Notes under the pieces: model-generated
The model's input: only the letters and a program-made list of their open reading frames with translations
What the model was told of the DNA's origin: nothing
Databases searched by the model: none
Shown: positions 33,695 through 42,558 of the stretch, one piece after another
Position numbering within the stretch: position 1 is the stretch's first letter
How the letters are laid out: each line of letters starts with the position of its first letter
Program-made: the position numbers and the translations under genes
Assembly (NCBI GenBank): GCA_029258695.1
Contig: JARIBR010000005.1
Coordinates: 1 to 44,612 of the forward strand
Reading direction: 5' to 3'
DNA length: 44,612 nucleotides
Source of the DNA: Quadrisphaera sp.
Lineage (GTDB): Bacteria > Actinomycetota > Actinomycetes > Actinomycetales > Quadrisphaeraceae

Positions 33695-35239
33695 TCAGAT
33701 GCCCTGGCGCAGCAGCGCATCCTCCAGCTCGAGGGTCTCGTGGTCGCGCTTGACGCCGGCGACCGCGGTGACCTGCCCGTCCTCGCGGTAGCGGACCATC
33801 ACGTCCGGGGCCTCGAGCGAGCCCTCGACCTCGTAGTCCGCGGTGGACTCCGCGTGTCCTGACATCCGGATGTTCGTGCCGAAGTGGGCGGACCAGAAGT
33901 ACGCGGGCTCGTCGAGGTCCTGCTCGGCCCCGAGCATGTTCATCGCCGCGAGCGCCCCGGAGCGCTGGGCGACCGCCCAGTGCTCGACGCGGATGGAGCG
34001 CTTCGTCACGGGGTCGGGGAAGCGGGCGATGTCACCGGCGGCGAACACGCCCCGGTGCTCGGTCTCGAAGCGCGCGTCGACCACCACGCCGTCGTCGACG
34101 GCCAGGCCGGCGGCCTCGGCGAGCCCGGTGCGCGGCGTGACCCCGACGCCGACGACGACGGCGGAGGCGGCGATGCGGGTGCCGTCCTCGCAGACGAGCT
34201 CGCTCCCGGTCCACTCCGCGGCCCGTCCCGTGACGAACGTGACTCCGCCCGCCTCGTGGAGGCCCTTGACCATGGCGCCGAGGTCCTCCCCGAGGGGACC
34301 GACGAGGGGGGTCTCGCTCGGGGTGACGACGGTGACGCGCACCCCGCGGCCGGTCAGCGACGCGGCGACCTCGAGGCCGATGAACCCGGCGCCGACGACG
34401 GCGATGCTGGCGCCCTCGCCCGCGGCGTCCGCAGCGGCGATGATCGCGTCGGAGTCCTCGTGGGTGCGCAGGAGGTGGACCTCCTCGGCGTCGAAGCCGG
34501 GCAGGTCCAGGCGGTTCGGCTCGCCGCCGGTGGCCAGGAGGAGGGCGTCGTAGGCCAGCTGCTCGCCGCCGGCGAGGGTGACGGTGCGCTCGGCGAGGTC
34601 GATGCTCGTGGCCCGGGTGCCGGTGCGCAGGTCCACCCCGTGCTCCTCGTACCAGGCGGCGGGCAGCAGCGGCAGCGCGTCGGGCCCGGCGCCGCCGGCG
34701 AGGTAGGCCTTGGAGAGCTTGGTGCGGTCCAGCGGGTGGGCGCTCTCCGTGCTGACCACGGTGATCGAGCCGTCGTAGCCGACGCGGCGCAGGCGCTCGA
34801 CCGCGGCGAAGCCGGCCGCTCCCCCGCCGATCACCACGACGGCGCGCACCCCTCGGGTGTTGGGGACCTGCGTGGGCTCGGTGCCCGGTGCCGCGGCGTC
34901 CTTGCGGCCGGTCACGGTGACCGTGCCGTCCTCGACGCGCACGTCCCAGGCGCCGAGCGGCAGGTAGGCGGGCGCGAGCAGGGCCTCACCGGTGCGCAGG
35001 TCGAAGGTGGCGTGGTGGAAGGGGCAGCGCACGCAGTCCCCGGTGCGCAGGCCGGTGGGCAGGGGCGCGCCGACGTGGGTGCAGGCGGAGTCGAGGGCGC
35101 TGACCTGCTCGCGCCCGGCGTCGTCGGTCCAGCGGGCGAGCATGACCCCGGTGTCGCCGACGGTGCCCGCGAGCAGGCCGCCGACGGGGATGTCGCTCAG
35201 CGAGACACCGGCGGTGAGGTCGGGGGTGTCGTCGGCCAT
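33695..35239 (-). CDS. Rieske [2Fe-2S]-FAD pyridine nucleotide-disulfide oxidoreductase fusion
   Basis: This 514-residue protein joins an N-terminal Rieske domain to an FAD/NAD reductase. The Rieske part has CTH (residues 53-55) and CPFH (72-75), the ligands of a [2Fe-2S] cluster. The reductase has VVVIGGGAAGFAAVERLR (FAD, about 132-150), VVGAGFIGLEVAASL (NAD(P)H) and GVFAAGDIARFP. The arrangement resembles AIFL/AIF3-like and ferredoxin reductase proteins, in which NAD(P)H electrons pass through FAD to the cluster. The electron acceptor is unknown; the neighbours give no hint. ATG at 35239 has GGAGG seven bases before it. Confidence 0.87.
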   Translation of the reverse strand: MADDTPDLTAGVSLSDIPVGGLLAGTVGDTGVMLARWTDDAGREQVSALDSACTHVGAPLPTGLRTGDCVRCPFHHATFDLRTGEALLAPAYLPLGAWDVRVEDGTVTVTGRKDAAAPGTEPTQVPNTRGVRAVVVIGGGAAGFAAVERLRRVGYDGSITVVSTESAHPLDRTKLSKAYLAGGAGPDALPLLPAAWYEEHGVDLRTGTRATSIDLAERTVTLAGGEQLAYDALLLATGGEPNRLDLPGFDAEEVHLLRTHEDSDAIIAAADAAGEGASIAVVGAGFIGLEVAASLTGRGVRVTVVTPSETPLVGPLGEDLGAMVKGLHEAGGVTFVTGRAAEWTGSELVCEDGTRIAASAVVVGVGVTPRTGLAEAAGLAVDDGVVVDARFETEHRGVFAAGDIARFPDPVTKRSIRVEHWAVAQRSGALAAMNMLGAEQDLDEPAYFWSAHFGTNIRMSGHAESTADYEVEGSLEAPDVMVRYREDGQVTAVAGVKRDHETLELEDALLRQGI

Positions 35240-35526
35240 GGGGATCCTCCTGGGTCGGTGCTGCGCGCGGCGGTGCGCGACGGTCGAGCCCCACTGTGGA
35301 CGATCACCGGGAGTGACGCGCGGCGAGACCACGTCCGCGTCGTGCGACGCAGATCCTGCGTCCTCGAGGCGACACGCCGGTCGGACGGCCCTCGGCGCGG
35401 CGCGGCGGCCGAGGGTGCAGGGACCATGTCGGTGCGGCAGCACGGCCCCGCGAGGCAGCCTGACGAGAGGACCGAGCGGCACGGCCCTGCACCGGCCGAG
35501 CACCGGCCCAGCACCGGTGCGGCCGC
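35240..35526. other. Intergenic gap between ABC transporter end and Rieske reductase
   Basis: The 287 bases hold no convincing gene. They contain a palindrome GACGCAG-ATC-CTGCGTC (35346-35362), a possible operator for the reductase about 107 bases upstream of its start, and repeats of GCACCGG near 35489-35520 that may form the transporter terminator. I see no clear -10/-35 pair. Confidence 0.4.
35489..35520 (-). terminator. Possible terminator of the ABC transporter operon
   Basis: GCACCGG (35500-35506) can pair with CCGGTGC (35514-35520); a second GCACCGG (35489-35495) offers an alternative left arm. It lies just past the last ATPase gene. No T-run is visible. Confidence 0.35.
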
Positions 35527-36597
35527 TCAGGCCGGGGTGATCGCCCCGGAGGCCACCTGCTCCGCGAAGTGGCACGCGACGACGTGCCCGGGGGCCACCT
35601 CGCGCAGCGCCGGGACCTCCGTGTCGCACCGGGTGGCCTGGCGGTAGGGGCAGCGGGTGTGGAAGCGGCACCCGCTGGGCGGCGCGGCGGGGCTCGGCAG
35701 GTCCCCGTGCAGGATGATCCGCTCGCGGGCGTCCTCGACGACGGGGTCGGGCACGGGGATCGCGGACATCAGGGCGATCGTGTACGGGTGCGCGGGGGCG
35801 GTGTAGAGGTCGTCGCCGTCGGCGCGCTCGACGACGGTGCCCAGGTACATCACCGCCACCGCGTCGGCGATGTGACGGACCACCGCGAGGTCGTGGGCGA
35901 TGACGAGGTAGGTCAGCCCCAGGCGCTCCGGGAGGACCTCCCGGAGGTTCACCCCCTGCGCCTGCACCGAGACGTCGAGGGCGGAGACCGGCTCGTCGGC
36001 GACCACGAGGTCCGGCTCCACGGCGAGCGCCCGCGCGATCCCCAGGCGCTGGCGCTGACCGCCGGAGAACTCGTGGGGGTACTTGCCTGACGCCGAGCCG
36101 GGCAGGCCCACGAGGTCGAGGAGCTCGCGGACCCTGGCCTCGCGCCCGCCCCGACTCTCGCCGAGGCCGTGGGCGACGAGGGGCTCGGTCAGCAGGGACT
36201 GGACGGACTGGCGGGGGTCGAGGGAGGCCATGGGGTCCTGGAAGACCATCTGCATGCGCCGGCGCAGCGCGCGCATCGGCTCACGGCCGAGCGCGGTGAC
36301 GTCGGTGCCGTCGAAGGTCACCTCCCCGGCCGTCGGGTCGGTCAGTCGCAGCACCGCGCGCCCGAGCGTGGACTTCCCGCACCCGGACTCCCCCACGAGC
36401 CCCAGGGTGGCGCCGCGCGCGACGTCGAGGTCGACGCCGTCCACGGCGCGCACGGGAGCGCCGCCGCGGCCCAGCAGGCTCCTGCGCCCGGGGTAGTGCA
36501 CCTCGAGCCCGCGCACCCGCAGCAGCGTCTCGCCCCGGGAGGCCGAGGCTTCTCGCCCTGAGCCCGCGGCGCTCGGCGCCTGCGCCAGCTCGCTCAT
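35527..36597 (-). CDS. Peptide/nickel ABC transporter ATPase (OppF/DppF-like)
   Basis: The 356-residue ATPase has [16 protein letters not shown] (Walker A), [14 protein letters not shown] (Q-loop), the signature [15 protein letters not shown] and [13 protein letters not shown] (Walker B). The C-terminal oligopeptide-type extension has a Cys cluster ([15 protein letters not shown]). It energises the importer together with the OppD-like ATPase. The signature-following stretch reads [19 protein letters not shown], slightly shorter than usual but with the frame intact. The ATG overlaps the upstream ATPase stop (ATGA). Confidence 0.92.
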   Translation of the reverse strand: MSELAQAPSAAGSGREASASRGETLLRVRGLEVHYPGRRSLLGRGGAPVRAVDGVDLDVARGATLGLVGESGCGKSTLGRAVLRLTDPTAGEVTFDGTDVTALGREPMRALRRRMQMVFQDPMASLDPRQSVQSLLTEPLVAHGLGESRGGREARVRELLDLVGLPGSASGKYPHEFSGGQRQRLGIARALAVEPDLVVADEPVSALDVSVQAQGVNLREVLPERLGLTYLVIAHDLAVVRHIADAVAVMYLGTVVERADGDDLYTAPAHPYTIALMSAIPVPDPVVEDARERIILHGDLPSPAAPPSGCRFHTRCPYRQATRCDTEVPALREVAPGHVVACHFAEQVASGAITPA

Positions 36598-37751
36598 GAG
36601 GTCGCTCCCGTCGTCGTCGTGGCGCCGTCATCGCCCGCGCCCGCGGGCGACGCGTCGCCGGCCGGGTGCACGCAGCGGTGCTCGTGCGGTGCTGCCGCCC
36701 CCGTGAGGGCGTCCGCGCCCGGGGGGGCGCCCGCAGCCTCGTCCGTGACCAGGGCCAGGTCACCGGTGGCGCACGCGTCGTCGGCCGCGGGGCAGCGCGG
36801 GGCGAACGCGCACGCCGCCGACCACGGCACGACGTCGCGCGGCGTGCCCGGGATCGGCACCAGGCGCGCGGCGCGGTCACCGTCCAGGCGCGGCACCGAG
36901 GCCAGCAGCCCCGCGGTGTAGCGGTGGCGGGGGCGGGCGAAGAGCTCGCGGCGCTGCGCGCGCTCGACGACGCGACCGGAGTACATCACCGTCACCTCGT
37001 CGCACACCCCGGCGACGACCCCGAGGTCGTGGGTGATGAGCAGCATCGCGGTGTCCTGCTCGCGCACCAGGGTGCTCAGCAGCTCGATGACCTGCGCCTG
37101 GATGGTCACGTCCAGGGCGGTGGTGGGCTCGTCGGCGATGATCAGCTCCGGGTCGCACGCGAGCGCCACCGCGATCATCACCCGCTGGCGCATCCCCCCG
37201 GAGAGCTGGTGGGGGTACTCCCCCACGCGGCGCCGCGGGTCGGGGATGCCGACGCGACCCAGCAGCTCCACGGCGCGCTCCTTCGCCTGCGCCCGGGAGG
37301 CATCGGTGTGCCGGCGCAGCACCTCGGTGATCTGCAGACCGACGGGGATGACGGGGTTCAGCGACGTCATGGGGTCCTGGAAGACCATCGCCACCTCGCG
37401 CCCGCGCAACCCGTCCAGCTCGCGGGCACCCATCGACAGCAGGTCCCGTCCGCGCAGCAGCGCCTGGCCGCGCACGCGGGCGCCCCGGCGTGGCAGCAGG
37501 CCGGTGACCGCCAGCGACGTCACCGACTTGCCCGAGCCGGACTCCCCCACCAGCGCCATCACCTCGCCCGCGCGCACGTCGAAGCTCACGCCGTCGACGG
37601 CGCGCACGTCCGCCCGTCCGCGCCCGGAGAAGACCACCTCGAGGTCGCGCACCGACAGCAGGGGTGCGTCCTGGCTCGGCTGCGGCGCTCCGGGTCGCTT
37701 CATCTCCGCCCCTCCGGGTCGGTTCATCTCCGCCCCTCCAGGTCGGTTCAT
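36594..37751 (-). CDS. Peptide/nickel ABC transporter ATPase (OppD/DppD-like)
   Basis: The product has 385 residues from the first start. It contains [18 protein letters not shown] (Walker A), [28 protein letters not shown] and [13 protein letters not shown], followed by the oligopeptide-type C-terminal region with a Cys cluster ([14 protein letters not shown]). The start is unusual. The ATG at 37751 overlaps the permease stop as ATGA, and in-frame ATGs follow at 37727 and 37703, all inside a 24-bp repeat that also provides a GGAGG-like site before each. The N-terminus thus reads as near-repeats of MNRPGGAE. Which start is used is unknown; the core begins after residue 30. Confidence 0.92.
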   Translation of the reverse strand: MNRPGGAEMNRPGGAEMKRPGAPQPSQDAPLLSVRDLEVVFSGRGRADVRAVDGVSFDVRAGEVMALVGESGSGKSVTSLAVTGLLPRRGARVRGQALLRGRDLLSMGARELDGLRGREVAMVFQDPMTSLNPVIPVGLQITEVLRRHTDASRAQAKERAVELLGRVGIPDPRRRVGEYPHQLSGGMRQRVMIAVALACDPELIIADEPTTALDVTIQAQVIELLSTLVREQDTAMLLITHDLGVVAGVCDEVTVMYSGRVVERAQRRELFARPRHRYTAGLLASVPRLDGDRAARLVPIPGTPRDVVPWSAACAFAPRCPAADDACATGDLALVTDEAAGAPPGADALTGAAAPHEHRCVHPAGDASPAGAGDDGATTTTGATS

Positions 37752-37760
37752 CTCCGCCCC
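37689..37760 (-). repeat. Three 24-bp tandem repeats carrying iterated ribosome-binding site and ATG
   Basis: Units at 37689-37712, 37713-37736 and 37737-37760 differ by one or two bases. Each contains GGGGCGGAGATGAA on the minus strand, and the end of one unit (CGGA or TGGA) completes a GGAGGGG before the next ATG. Length is 8 codons per unit, so all three ATGs are in frame with the ATPase. Confidence 0.85.
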
Positions 37761-38782
37761 TTGGGGTCGAGGGCCTGGCGCAGGGACTCCCCCAGCAGGG
37801 TGAAGCCCAGCGCGGTGAACGCGATGCACAGCCCCGGCGCGATCGCCAGCCACGGGTCGGAGGCCAGCCGCGGCTGGGCCCGCACGAGCATCCGGCCCCA
37901 CTCCGCCGTCGCGGGGTTCGCCGCGCCCAGCCCCAGGTAGCTCAGCGCCGCGACCTCGATGATGGCGGTGCCGAGGACCAGGGTCGCCTGCACGATGACG
38001 GGACCCACCGAGTTGGGCAGCAGGTGGCTCATCACCACGGTGCGGTGGCGCAGGCCCAGGGAGGTCGCGGCCAGGACGTAGTCCGCGCCGCGCTGCGCGA
38101 GCATCGACCCCCGCAGCAGGCGGGCGAAGATCGGCACCTGGGCGACGCCGATGGCGATCATCACGGAGGTCGCGTTCTGGCCGGCGATCGCGGCGATGGA
38201 CACCGCCAGCAGCAGCGAGGGGATCGAGAGCATGATGTCGACGACCCGCATGACGAGCGTGTCCACCCACCCGCCGAAGGCGCCGGCGAGCGTGCCGAGG
38301 ACCATGCCGAAGAACAGCCCGATCACGGTGGAGACGACGCCGATGACCAGGGACTGGCGTGCTCCGTAGACCAGCTGGGTGAGCAGGTCCACCCCGGAGG
38401 GGTCCAGGCCGAGGGGGTGCTCGTCGGAGGGGCCGGGCACCGACGACGGGGTGATGCCGCTGCCCGGCAGCGCCCGTCCGGGCTCGTAGGGGGCGATGAG
38501 CGGCGCGGCGATCGCGACGGCCACGAAGAGGACCACGAGGATCGCGCCGAGGATCGCCGTGGGGTCCCGGCGCAGGCGCCGCAGCGCCCCGCGGACCAGC
38601 GACGTGCCCTTCTCGTCGTCGAGGCCGCCCGCCCCCAGAGCGGCCCACCGTCCATCGCCGCCATCACCGCCGCCGGAGCCGTCGAGGCGGTCCAGCGCGC
38701 CGTCGGCCACGCCCGCGGCGGCGTCCCCGGCGTCGTCACCGCGTCGCGAGCCCGAGGCCGGCGGCGGGGCGAGCGCGCTCAC
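37748..38782 (-). CDS. Peptide/nickel ABC transporter permease (DppC-like)
   Basis: The 344-residue permease has a Gly/Ala/Asp-rich N-terminal extension of about 65 residues, then GALRRLRRDPTAILGAILVVLFVAVAIAAPLIAPY, the typical N-terminus of OppC/DppC with one membrane helix. Five further helices and the ATPase-contact EAA-like loop AATSLGLRHRTVVMSHLLPNSVGPVIVQ follow. It forms the membrane channel with DppB. The GTG start overlaps the dppB-like stop (GTGA), and its own stop overlaps the first ATPase ATG. Confidence 0.92.
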   Translation of the reverse strand: MSALAPPPASGSRRGDDAGDAAAGVADGALDRLDGSGGGDGGDGRWAALGAGGLDDEKGTSLVRGALRRLRRDPTAILGAILVVLFVAVAIAAPLIAPYEPGRALPGSGITPSSVPGPSDEHPLGLDPSGVDLLTQLVYGARQSLVIGVVSTVIGLFFGMVLGTLAGAFGGWVDTLVMRVVDIMLSIPSLLLAVSIAAIAGQNATSVMIAIGVAQVPIFARLLRGSMLAQRGADYVLAATSLGLRHRTVVMSHLLPNSVGPVIVQATLVLGTAIIEVAALSYLGLGAANPATAEWGRMLVRAQPRLASDPWLAIAPGLCIAFTALGFTLLGESLRQALDPKGRR

Positions 38783-39783
38783 GAGAGCCTCACGCGGGGG
38801 TCGATGACCCCGTAGAGGACGTCCACGACGAGGTTGACCAGGGCGTAGGTCAGGGCGATGAACAGGATGTACCCCTGGAGGACGGCGTAGTCGAGCTGGC
38901 TGATGGCGGTGAACAGGTACGAGCCGATGCCGTTGATGGCGAAGACGGACTCGGTGAGCACCGCCCCGGACAGCAGCAGCCCCGTCTGCAGGCCGATGGT
39001 GGTGATGACCGGCAGCAGCGCGTTGCGCATCACGTGGCGCCCCCGGATGGTGCTCGGGGCGAGCCCCTTGGCGCGGGCGGTGCGCACGAAGTCGTCCCCG
39101 AGGACCTCGATCACCGAGGCGCGGGTGATGCGCACGATGATGGCCAGCGGGATGGTGCCCAGCGCCAGCGCCGGCAGCACGAGGTGCCTCAGCGCGTCGA
39201 GCGCGGCGTCGATCTCGCCGGTGAGCAGCCCGTCGAGCACGTAGAAGCCGGTCACGTGGGTGGCGTTGATCCGCACGTCCTGGCGCCCGTCGGTGGGCAG
39301 CCACCCGAGCCACTGCGCGAAGACGATCTTCAGCAGGTAGGCGAGGAAGAACACCGGGATGACCACGCCGAGCAGCGAGGCGCCGACGGTCGCGGAGTCC
39401 AGCCACCGCCCGTTGCGGCGGGCGGCGAAGTAGCCCAGCGGGACGCCGAGGACGACGGCGAGGACCAGCGCGGACAGGCCCAGCTCGATGGTGGCCGGGA
39501 ACCGGGAGACGAAGGAGCCGACCACCGGTTCCCCGGTGAACCCGGACGTGCCGAGGTTCCCCGTGGCCAGCTGTCGCACGTAGATGCCCAGCTGGACGAG
39601 CAGCGGGCGGTCGAAGCCGTACAGCTCGTTGACGGCCTCGATGCCGGCCGGGGTGGCCCGCTGGCCCAGCAGCGCCCGCGCCGGGTCCCCGGGCAGCGCC
39701 CGGGTCCAGGCGAAGAGCAGCAGCACCAGGCCGGCGAGCACCGGGACCACCAGGAGCAGGCGCCGGAGCACGAACCGGATCAC
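38779..39783 (-). CDS. Peptide/nickel ABC transporter permease (DppB-like)
   Basis: This 334-residue permease starts MIRFVLRRLLLVVPVLAGLVLLLF and has six membrane helices. The EAA-type loop (DDFVRTARAKGLAPSTIRGRHVMRNALLPVITTIGLQTG) matches OppB/DppB. It begins with GTG, 73 bases downstream of the substrate-binding protein; a strong hairpin lies in that gap. Together with the DppC-like protein, two ATPases and the binding protein it completes a five-gene importer. Confidence 0.92.
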   Translation of the reverse strand: MIRFVLRRLLLVVPVLAGLVLLLFAWTRALPGDPARALLGQRATPAGIEAVNELYGFDRPLLVQLGIYVRQLATGNLGTSGFTGEPVVGSFVSRFPATIELGLSALVLAVVLGVPLGYFAARRNGRWLDSATVGASLLGVVIPVFFLAYLLKIVFAQWLGWLPTDGRQDVRINATHVTGFYVLDGLLTGEIDAALDALRHLVLPALALGTIPLAIIVRITRASVIEVLGDDFVRTARAKGLAPSTIRGRHVMRNALLPVITTIGLQTGLLLSGAVLTESVFAINGIGSYLFTAISQLDYAVLQGYILFIALTYALVNLVVDVLYGVIDPRVRLS

Positions 39784-39787
39784 CGCA

Positions 39788-39840
39788 GGGCCGCCCGCTC
39801 GACCGCTCGAGCGGCCCCCGCGGCGAGCGCCGCCGGGGCC
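39788..39840 (-). terminator. Large intercistronic hairpin after the substrate-binding protein gene
   Basis: Arms 39813-39825 and 39828-39840 pair at 12 of 13 positions with a two-base nominal loop, and GGGCCGC (39788-39794) pairs with GCGGCCC (39811-39817) as an alternative. A hairpin just after the binding-protein gene is typical for ABC operons, where it protects the upstream mRNA or reduces permease expression. Confidence 0.55.
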
Positions 39841-39856
39841 ACCACGACGCTCCGCA

Positions 39857-41578
39857 TCACCCGTCGGTGAGCGTGATGGTGTTCCACACCTCGTCCTGCA
39901 CCGGTGAGGGCTGGTAGCCCTCCACGCGGGGCGCGAAGGCCAGCGACGGCACCGGGGAGGCCAGCGGGACGCCGGGGACGAACTCGGAGATCTGCGCGTT
40001 GATGTCCTCGTAGACCGGCTCCTGCTCCTCCTGGGTGGGAAGGGCCCGGGCCTGCGTCAGGGCCTCGAACAGCTCGGGGTTCTCGAAGCCCCACTCGGGG
40101 CTCGCGGCGCCGAAGAACGTGCCGACGAAGTTGTCGGGGTCGTTGTAGTCCCCCGTCCAGCCCAGGAGGTGGATGCCGTGGTCCTCCGAGCCGTTGACGC
40201 GGTCGAGGTAGTCCGCCCACGCGTCGGCCTGGGGGGTCACGGTGATCCCGACGGCCTGGAGCTGGGACTGCACCGCGAGGAAGGTGTCCTCCGGGGCCGG
40301 CATGTACGGCCGCGAGACCCCCGTCGGGTAGTTGAACGTCAGCTCGAGGTCGCTGGCCCCGGCCTCGGCGAGCAGGGCCATCGCTCGCTCCGGGTCGTAG
40401 TCGTAGGTGGTGATGTCCTCGGTGAACCCCGTCACGAGGTCCGGCATGAACTCCTCGGCGGCCACCGTGCCCTCCGGCAGGGACTGGCTGATGACGGTGT
40501 CCCGGTCGATGGCGTGGGCGATGGCCTGTCGGACCCGCACGTCGGCGAGCTCGGGGACGGCCTGGTTGAGCCCGAGGTAGAGCACGTTGAAGGGCGCGCG
40601 CTGCTCGATGGTGAACCCGGCCTCCTCCAGGCCCGCCAGGTCACCGGGGGCGACGAGGTCGTAGCCGTCGATGTCACCGGACTGCAGCGCCTGCAGGCGG
40701 GCGTTGCCGTCGGCGATGGTGCGCACGATGGCGGTGTCGATGCTGGCCGCCTCGCCCCAGTAGTCGTCGTAGCGCGAGAGCGTCACCTGCTGGCCCCGGT
40801 CCCAGGACTCCAGGGTGAACGGGCCGGTGCCGGTGGGCTGGGCGGTGGCGTACTCGGAGAACCGGGGGTCGTCCTCGCTGCCCTCGGTGCCGTCGGCGTC
40901 GTACTCCGCCATCGCCGTGGGGCTCTGCATCGAGAACGCCGGCAGGCTCATCGCCTGGACGAACCCGGCGAACGGCTGGGTGAGGGTGATCGTGGCCGTC
41001 GAGGCGTCCTCCGCGGTGCACCCGCCGTAGATGCCGCCCTGCAGCTCCGGGTCGTCGGAGGTCTCGAAGCCCTTGAACAGCTTGCCGTAGTAGTACGAGA
41101 GGTTGGGGCTCTGGTTCACCCCCGTCCACGTGTACCAGCGGTCGAAGTTCGCGCACACCGCCTCGGCGTCGAAGTCCGTGCCGTCGTGGAACGTCACGCC
41201 CTCCTGGAGCGCGAACGTGGTCTCCAGCCCGTCCTCGGAGGTCTCCCAGCTCTCCGCCAGCAGCGGCGCCGGGTCCGCGGTGCCGGGCTCGGTGCCCACC
41301 AGGCCCTCGAAGATCTGCCGGGCGACGCGGAAGGACTCTCCGTCGACGGCGAACGCGGGGTCGAGCATCACCGGGTCCGCCGAGGCCGCGAAGACGAACG
41401 TGCCACCGTCCTCCCCCGAGGCCGCGCCCTCACCGGCCGGCTCGCGCTCGCTGGCGACGCACCCGGTCAGGGCCACCCCCACGGCCAGGGCGCCGGCGGC
41501 CAGGCCCAGCGGTCGGCGCGGCCCGGTGCGGGCGAGACGGCCGGGGCTGGGGCGTGAAGAGCGGGGTGGACGGCGCAT
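39857..41578 (-). CDS. Extracellular solute-binding protein family 5 (peptide/nickel type)
   Basis: The 573-residue lipoprotein has a basic N-terminus, a hydrophobic stretch (LGLAAGALAVGVALTGC) and lipobox Cys40. The mature part fits family 5: GTFVFAASADPVMLDPAFAVDGES, LLAESWETSEDGLETTFALQEGVTFHDGTDF, RVRQAIAHAIDRDTVI and YDPERAMALLAEAG. It captures peptides or related solutes outside the cell and delivers them to the DppBC-type channel. The signal has an RR pair (GPRRPLGL), so export by Tat is possible; tatA and tatC are in the window. ATG at 41578 has GGAGG seven bases before it. It is the first gene of the operon. Confidence 0.93.
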   Translation of the reverse strand: MRRPPRSSRPSPGRLARTGPRRPLGLAAGALAVGVALTGCVASEREPAGEGAASGEDGGTFVFAASADPVMLDPAFAVDGESFRVARQIFEGLVGTEPGTADPAPLLAESWETSEDGLETTFALQEGVTFHDGTDFDAEAVCANFDRWYTWTGVNQSPNLSYYYGKLFKGFETSDDPELQGGIYGGCTAEDASTATITLTQPFAGFVQAMSLPAFSMQSPTAMAEYDADGTEGSEDDPRFSEYATAQPTGTGPFTLESWDRGQQVTLSRYDDYWGEAASIDTAIVRTIADGNARLQALQSGDIDGYDLVAPGDLAGLEEAGFTIEQRAPFNVLYLGLNQAVPELADVRVRQAIAHAIDRDTVISQSLPEGTVAAEEFMPDLVTGFTEDITTYDYDPERAMALLAEAGASDLELTFNYPTGVSRPYMPAPEDTFLAVQSQLQAVGITVTPQADAWADYLDRVNGSEDHGIHLLGWTGDYNDPDNFVGTFFGAASPEWGFENPELFEALTQARALPTQEEQEPVYEDINAQISEFVPGVPLASPVPSLAFAPRVEGYQPSPVQDEVWNTITLTDG

Positions 41579-41639
41579 GGGGACCTCCGGGCCTCGTCTG
41601 CGGGTCGGCCGGGCGTCGTCGCCGCGGGCCGGTGGTCGA

Positions 41640-41645
41640 AAGATA
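41640..41645 (-). promoter_or_regulatory. Putative -10 box of the ABC transporter operon
   Basis: TATCTT on the minus strand fits TANNNT and gives a leader of about 55 bases ending in the GGAGG site. The -35 region is not recognisable. Confidence 0.45.
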
Positions 41646-41739
41646 GGCCACGCGCGGGCCCCGCGGAGCCACCGGAGGTCACGGTTCGGCGACGATGCTC
41701 GCCGCCCGAGCACCTCCGGCCCTGCGTCGCCGGGTTCCC

Positions 41740-42435
41740 TCACGCCGGCGGCGAACCACCCGGAGGGACGGGGGCCAGCGCCAGCAGGTCGTCCAGGTCC
41801 AGGCCCTCGAGGGTGCTCACCACGCGCAGACCCGCCGGGGCGTCGGCCCCGGTGGGCAGGGCGACGTGGTTGGTGATGCCCACGGTGGCCACACCGGCGG
41901 CCAGGGCGCTGGTGACCCCGGCGAGGGAGTCCTCCAGGGCCAGGCACCGGGCCGGGTCCACGCCGAGCATCGCGGCGCCGGTGGCGTAGGGCTCGGGGTC
42001 GGGCTTGCCGCGGTCCACCACGTCGCCGGTCACGATCGCCGCGAACGTGTCCTCGGGCAGGCCGGCGAGGACCGCGTCGACCAGCGGGCGCCACGACGCG
42101 GTCACCAGGGCGCAGGGCAGGCCCTCGGAGCGGGCGGCCTCGAGGAGCTCGCGCGCGCCGGGGCGCCACGGGGGGTCGGCGCGCACGCGCTCGCTGACGT
42201 CCGCGCTGAGCCGCTCGACGAGCTCGCGGGCCGGCAGGTCGACACCCCCGCGCTCGCGCAGCACCGCCGCGGAGGTCAGCAGGTCGTTGCCCACCAGGGA
42301 GCTGGCGTCCTCGTCGCTCCAGGTGCCTCCGTGCTCCGCGACGAGGGCGTGCTCCGCGGCGAACCACGAGGGCTCGGTGTCGACGAGGGTGCCGTCCATG
42401 TCCCACAGCAGGGCCAGCGGGCGAGGTGGTTCCAC
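41740..42435 (-). CDS. HAD-superfamily phosphatase, beta-phosphoglucomutase/PGP-like
   Basis: This 231-residue protein has the HAD motifs LLWDMDGTLVDTEPSW (nucleophile Asp12 and Asp14), ALVTAS (motif II Thr/Ser), the DRGKPDPEPY lysine, and CLALEDSLAGVTSALAAGVATVGITN (motif III/IV acidic residues). A helical cap inserted after motif I fits subfamily I, as in phosphoglycolate phosphatase or beta-phosphoglucomutase; the substrate is not known. The GTG start has TACGGT six bases upstream. It is divergent from the PAC2 gene, an arrangement shared with other actinobacteria that have the HAD-PAC2-mshC neighbourhood. Confidence 0.88.
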   Translation of the reverse strand: MEPPRPLALLWDMDGTLVDTEPSWFAAEHALVAEHGGTWSDEDASSLVGNDLLTSAAVLRERGGVDLPARELVERLSADVSERVRADPPWRPGARELLEAARSEGLPCALVTASWRPLVDAVLAGLPEDTFAAIVTGDVVDRGKPDPEPYATGAAMLGVDPARCLALEDSLAGVTSALAAGVATVGITNHVALPTGADAPAGLRVVSTLEGLDLDDLLALAPVPPGGSPPA

Positions 42436-42447
42436 CCGTGCACCGTA
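42436..42447 (-). promoter_or_regulatory. Leaderless -10 box of the HAD gene
   Basis: TACGGT (42442-42447) stands six bases before the GTG, without a ribosome-binding site. Confidence 0.5.
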
Positions 42448-42488
42448 GCCGCGGGCCCCGCCCACCGGGCGGCGACCGCCAGCGCGCC

Positions 42489-42494
42489 TACGCT
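42489..42494 (+). promoter_or_regulatory. Putative -10 box of the PAC2 gene
   Basis: TACGCT fits TANNNT and lies 64 bases before the TTG start, giving a leadered mRNA that ends with GAGGGAGA. It is back to back with the HAD gene box. Confidence 0.4.
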
Positions 42495-42558
42495 GGCGTG
42501 GCCCTGACGGGCGCGTCCGCCCGACGGCCGCCCGCCCCCGACCGTGAGGGAGACGTCC

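Noticed and set aside
35346..35362. GACGCAG-ATC-CTGCGTC palindrome before the Rieske gene as an operator
   Set aside because: It is 107 bases from the start with no identified promoter, so I mention it in the gap note and do not call an operator.
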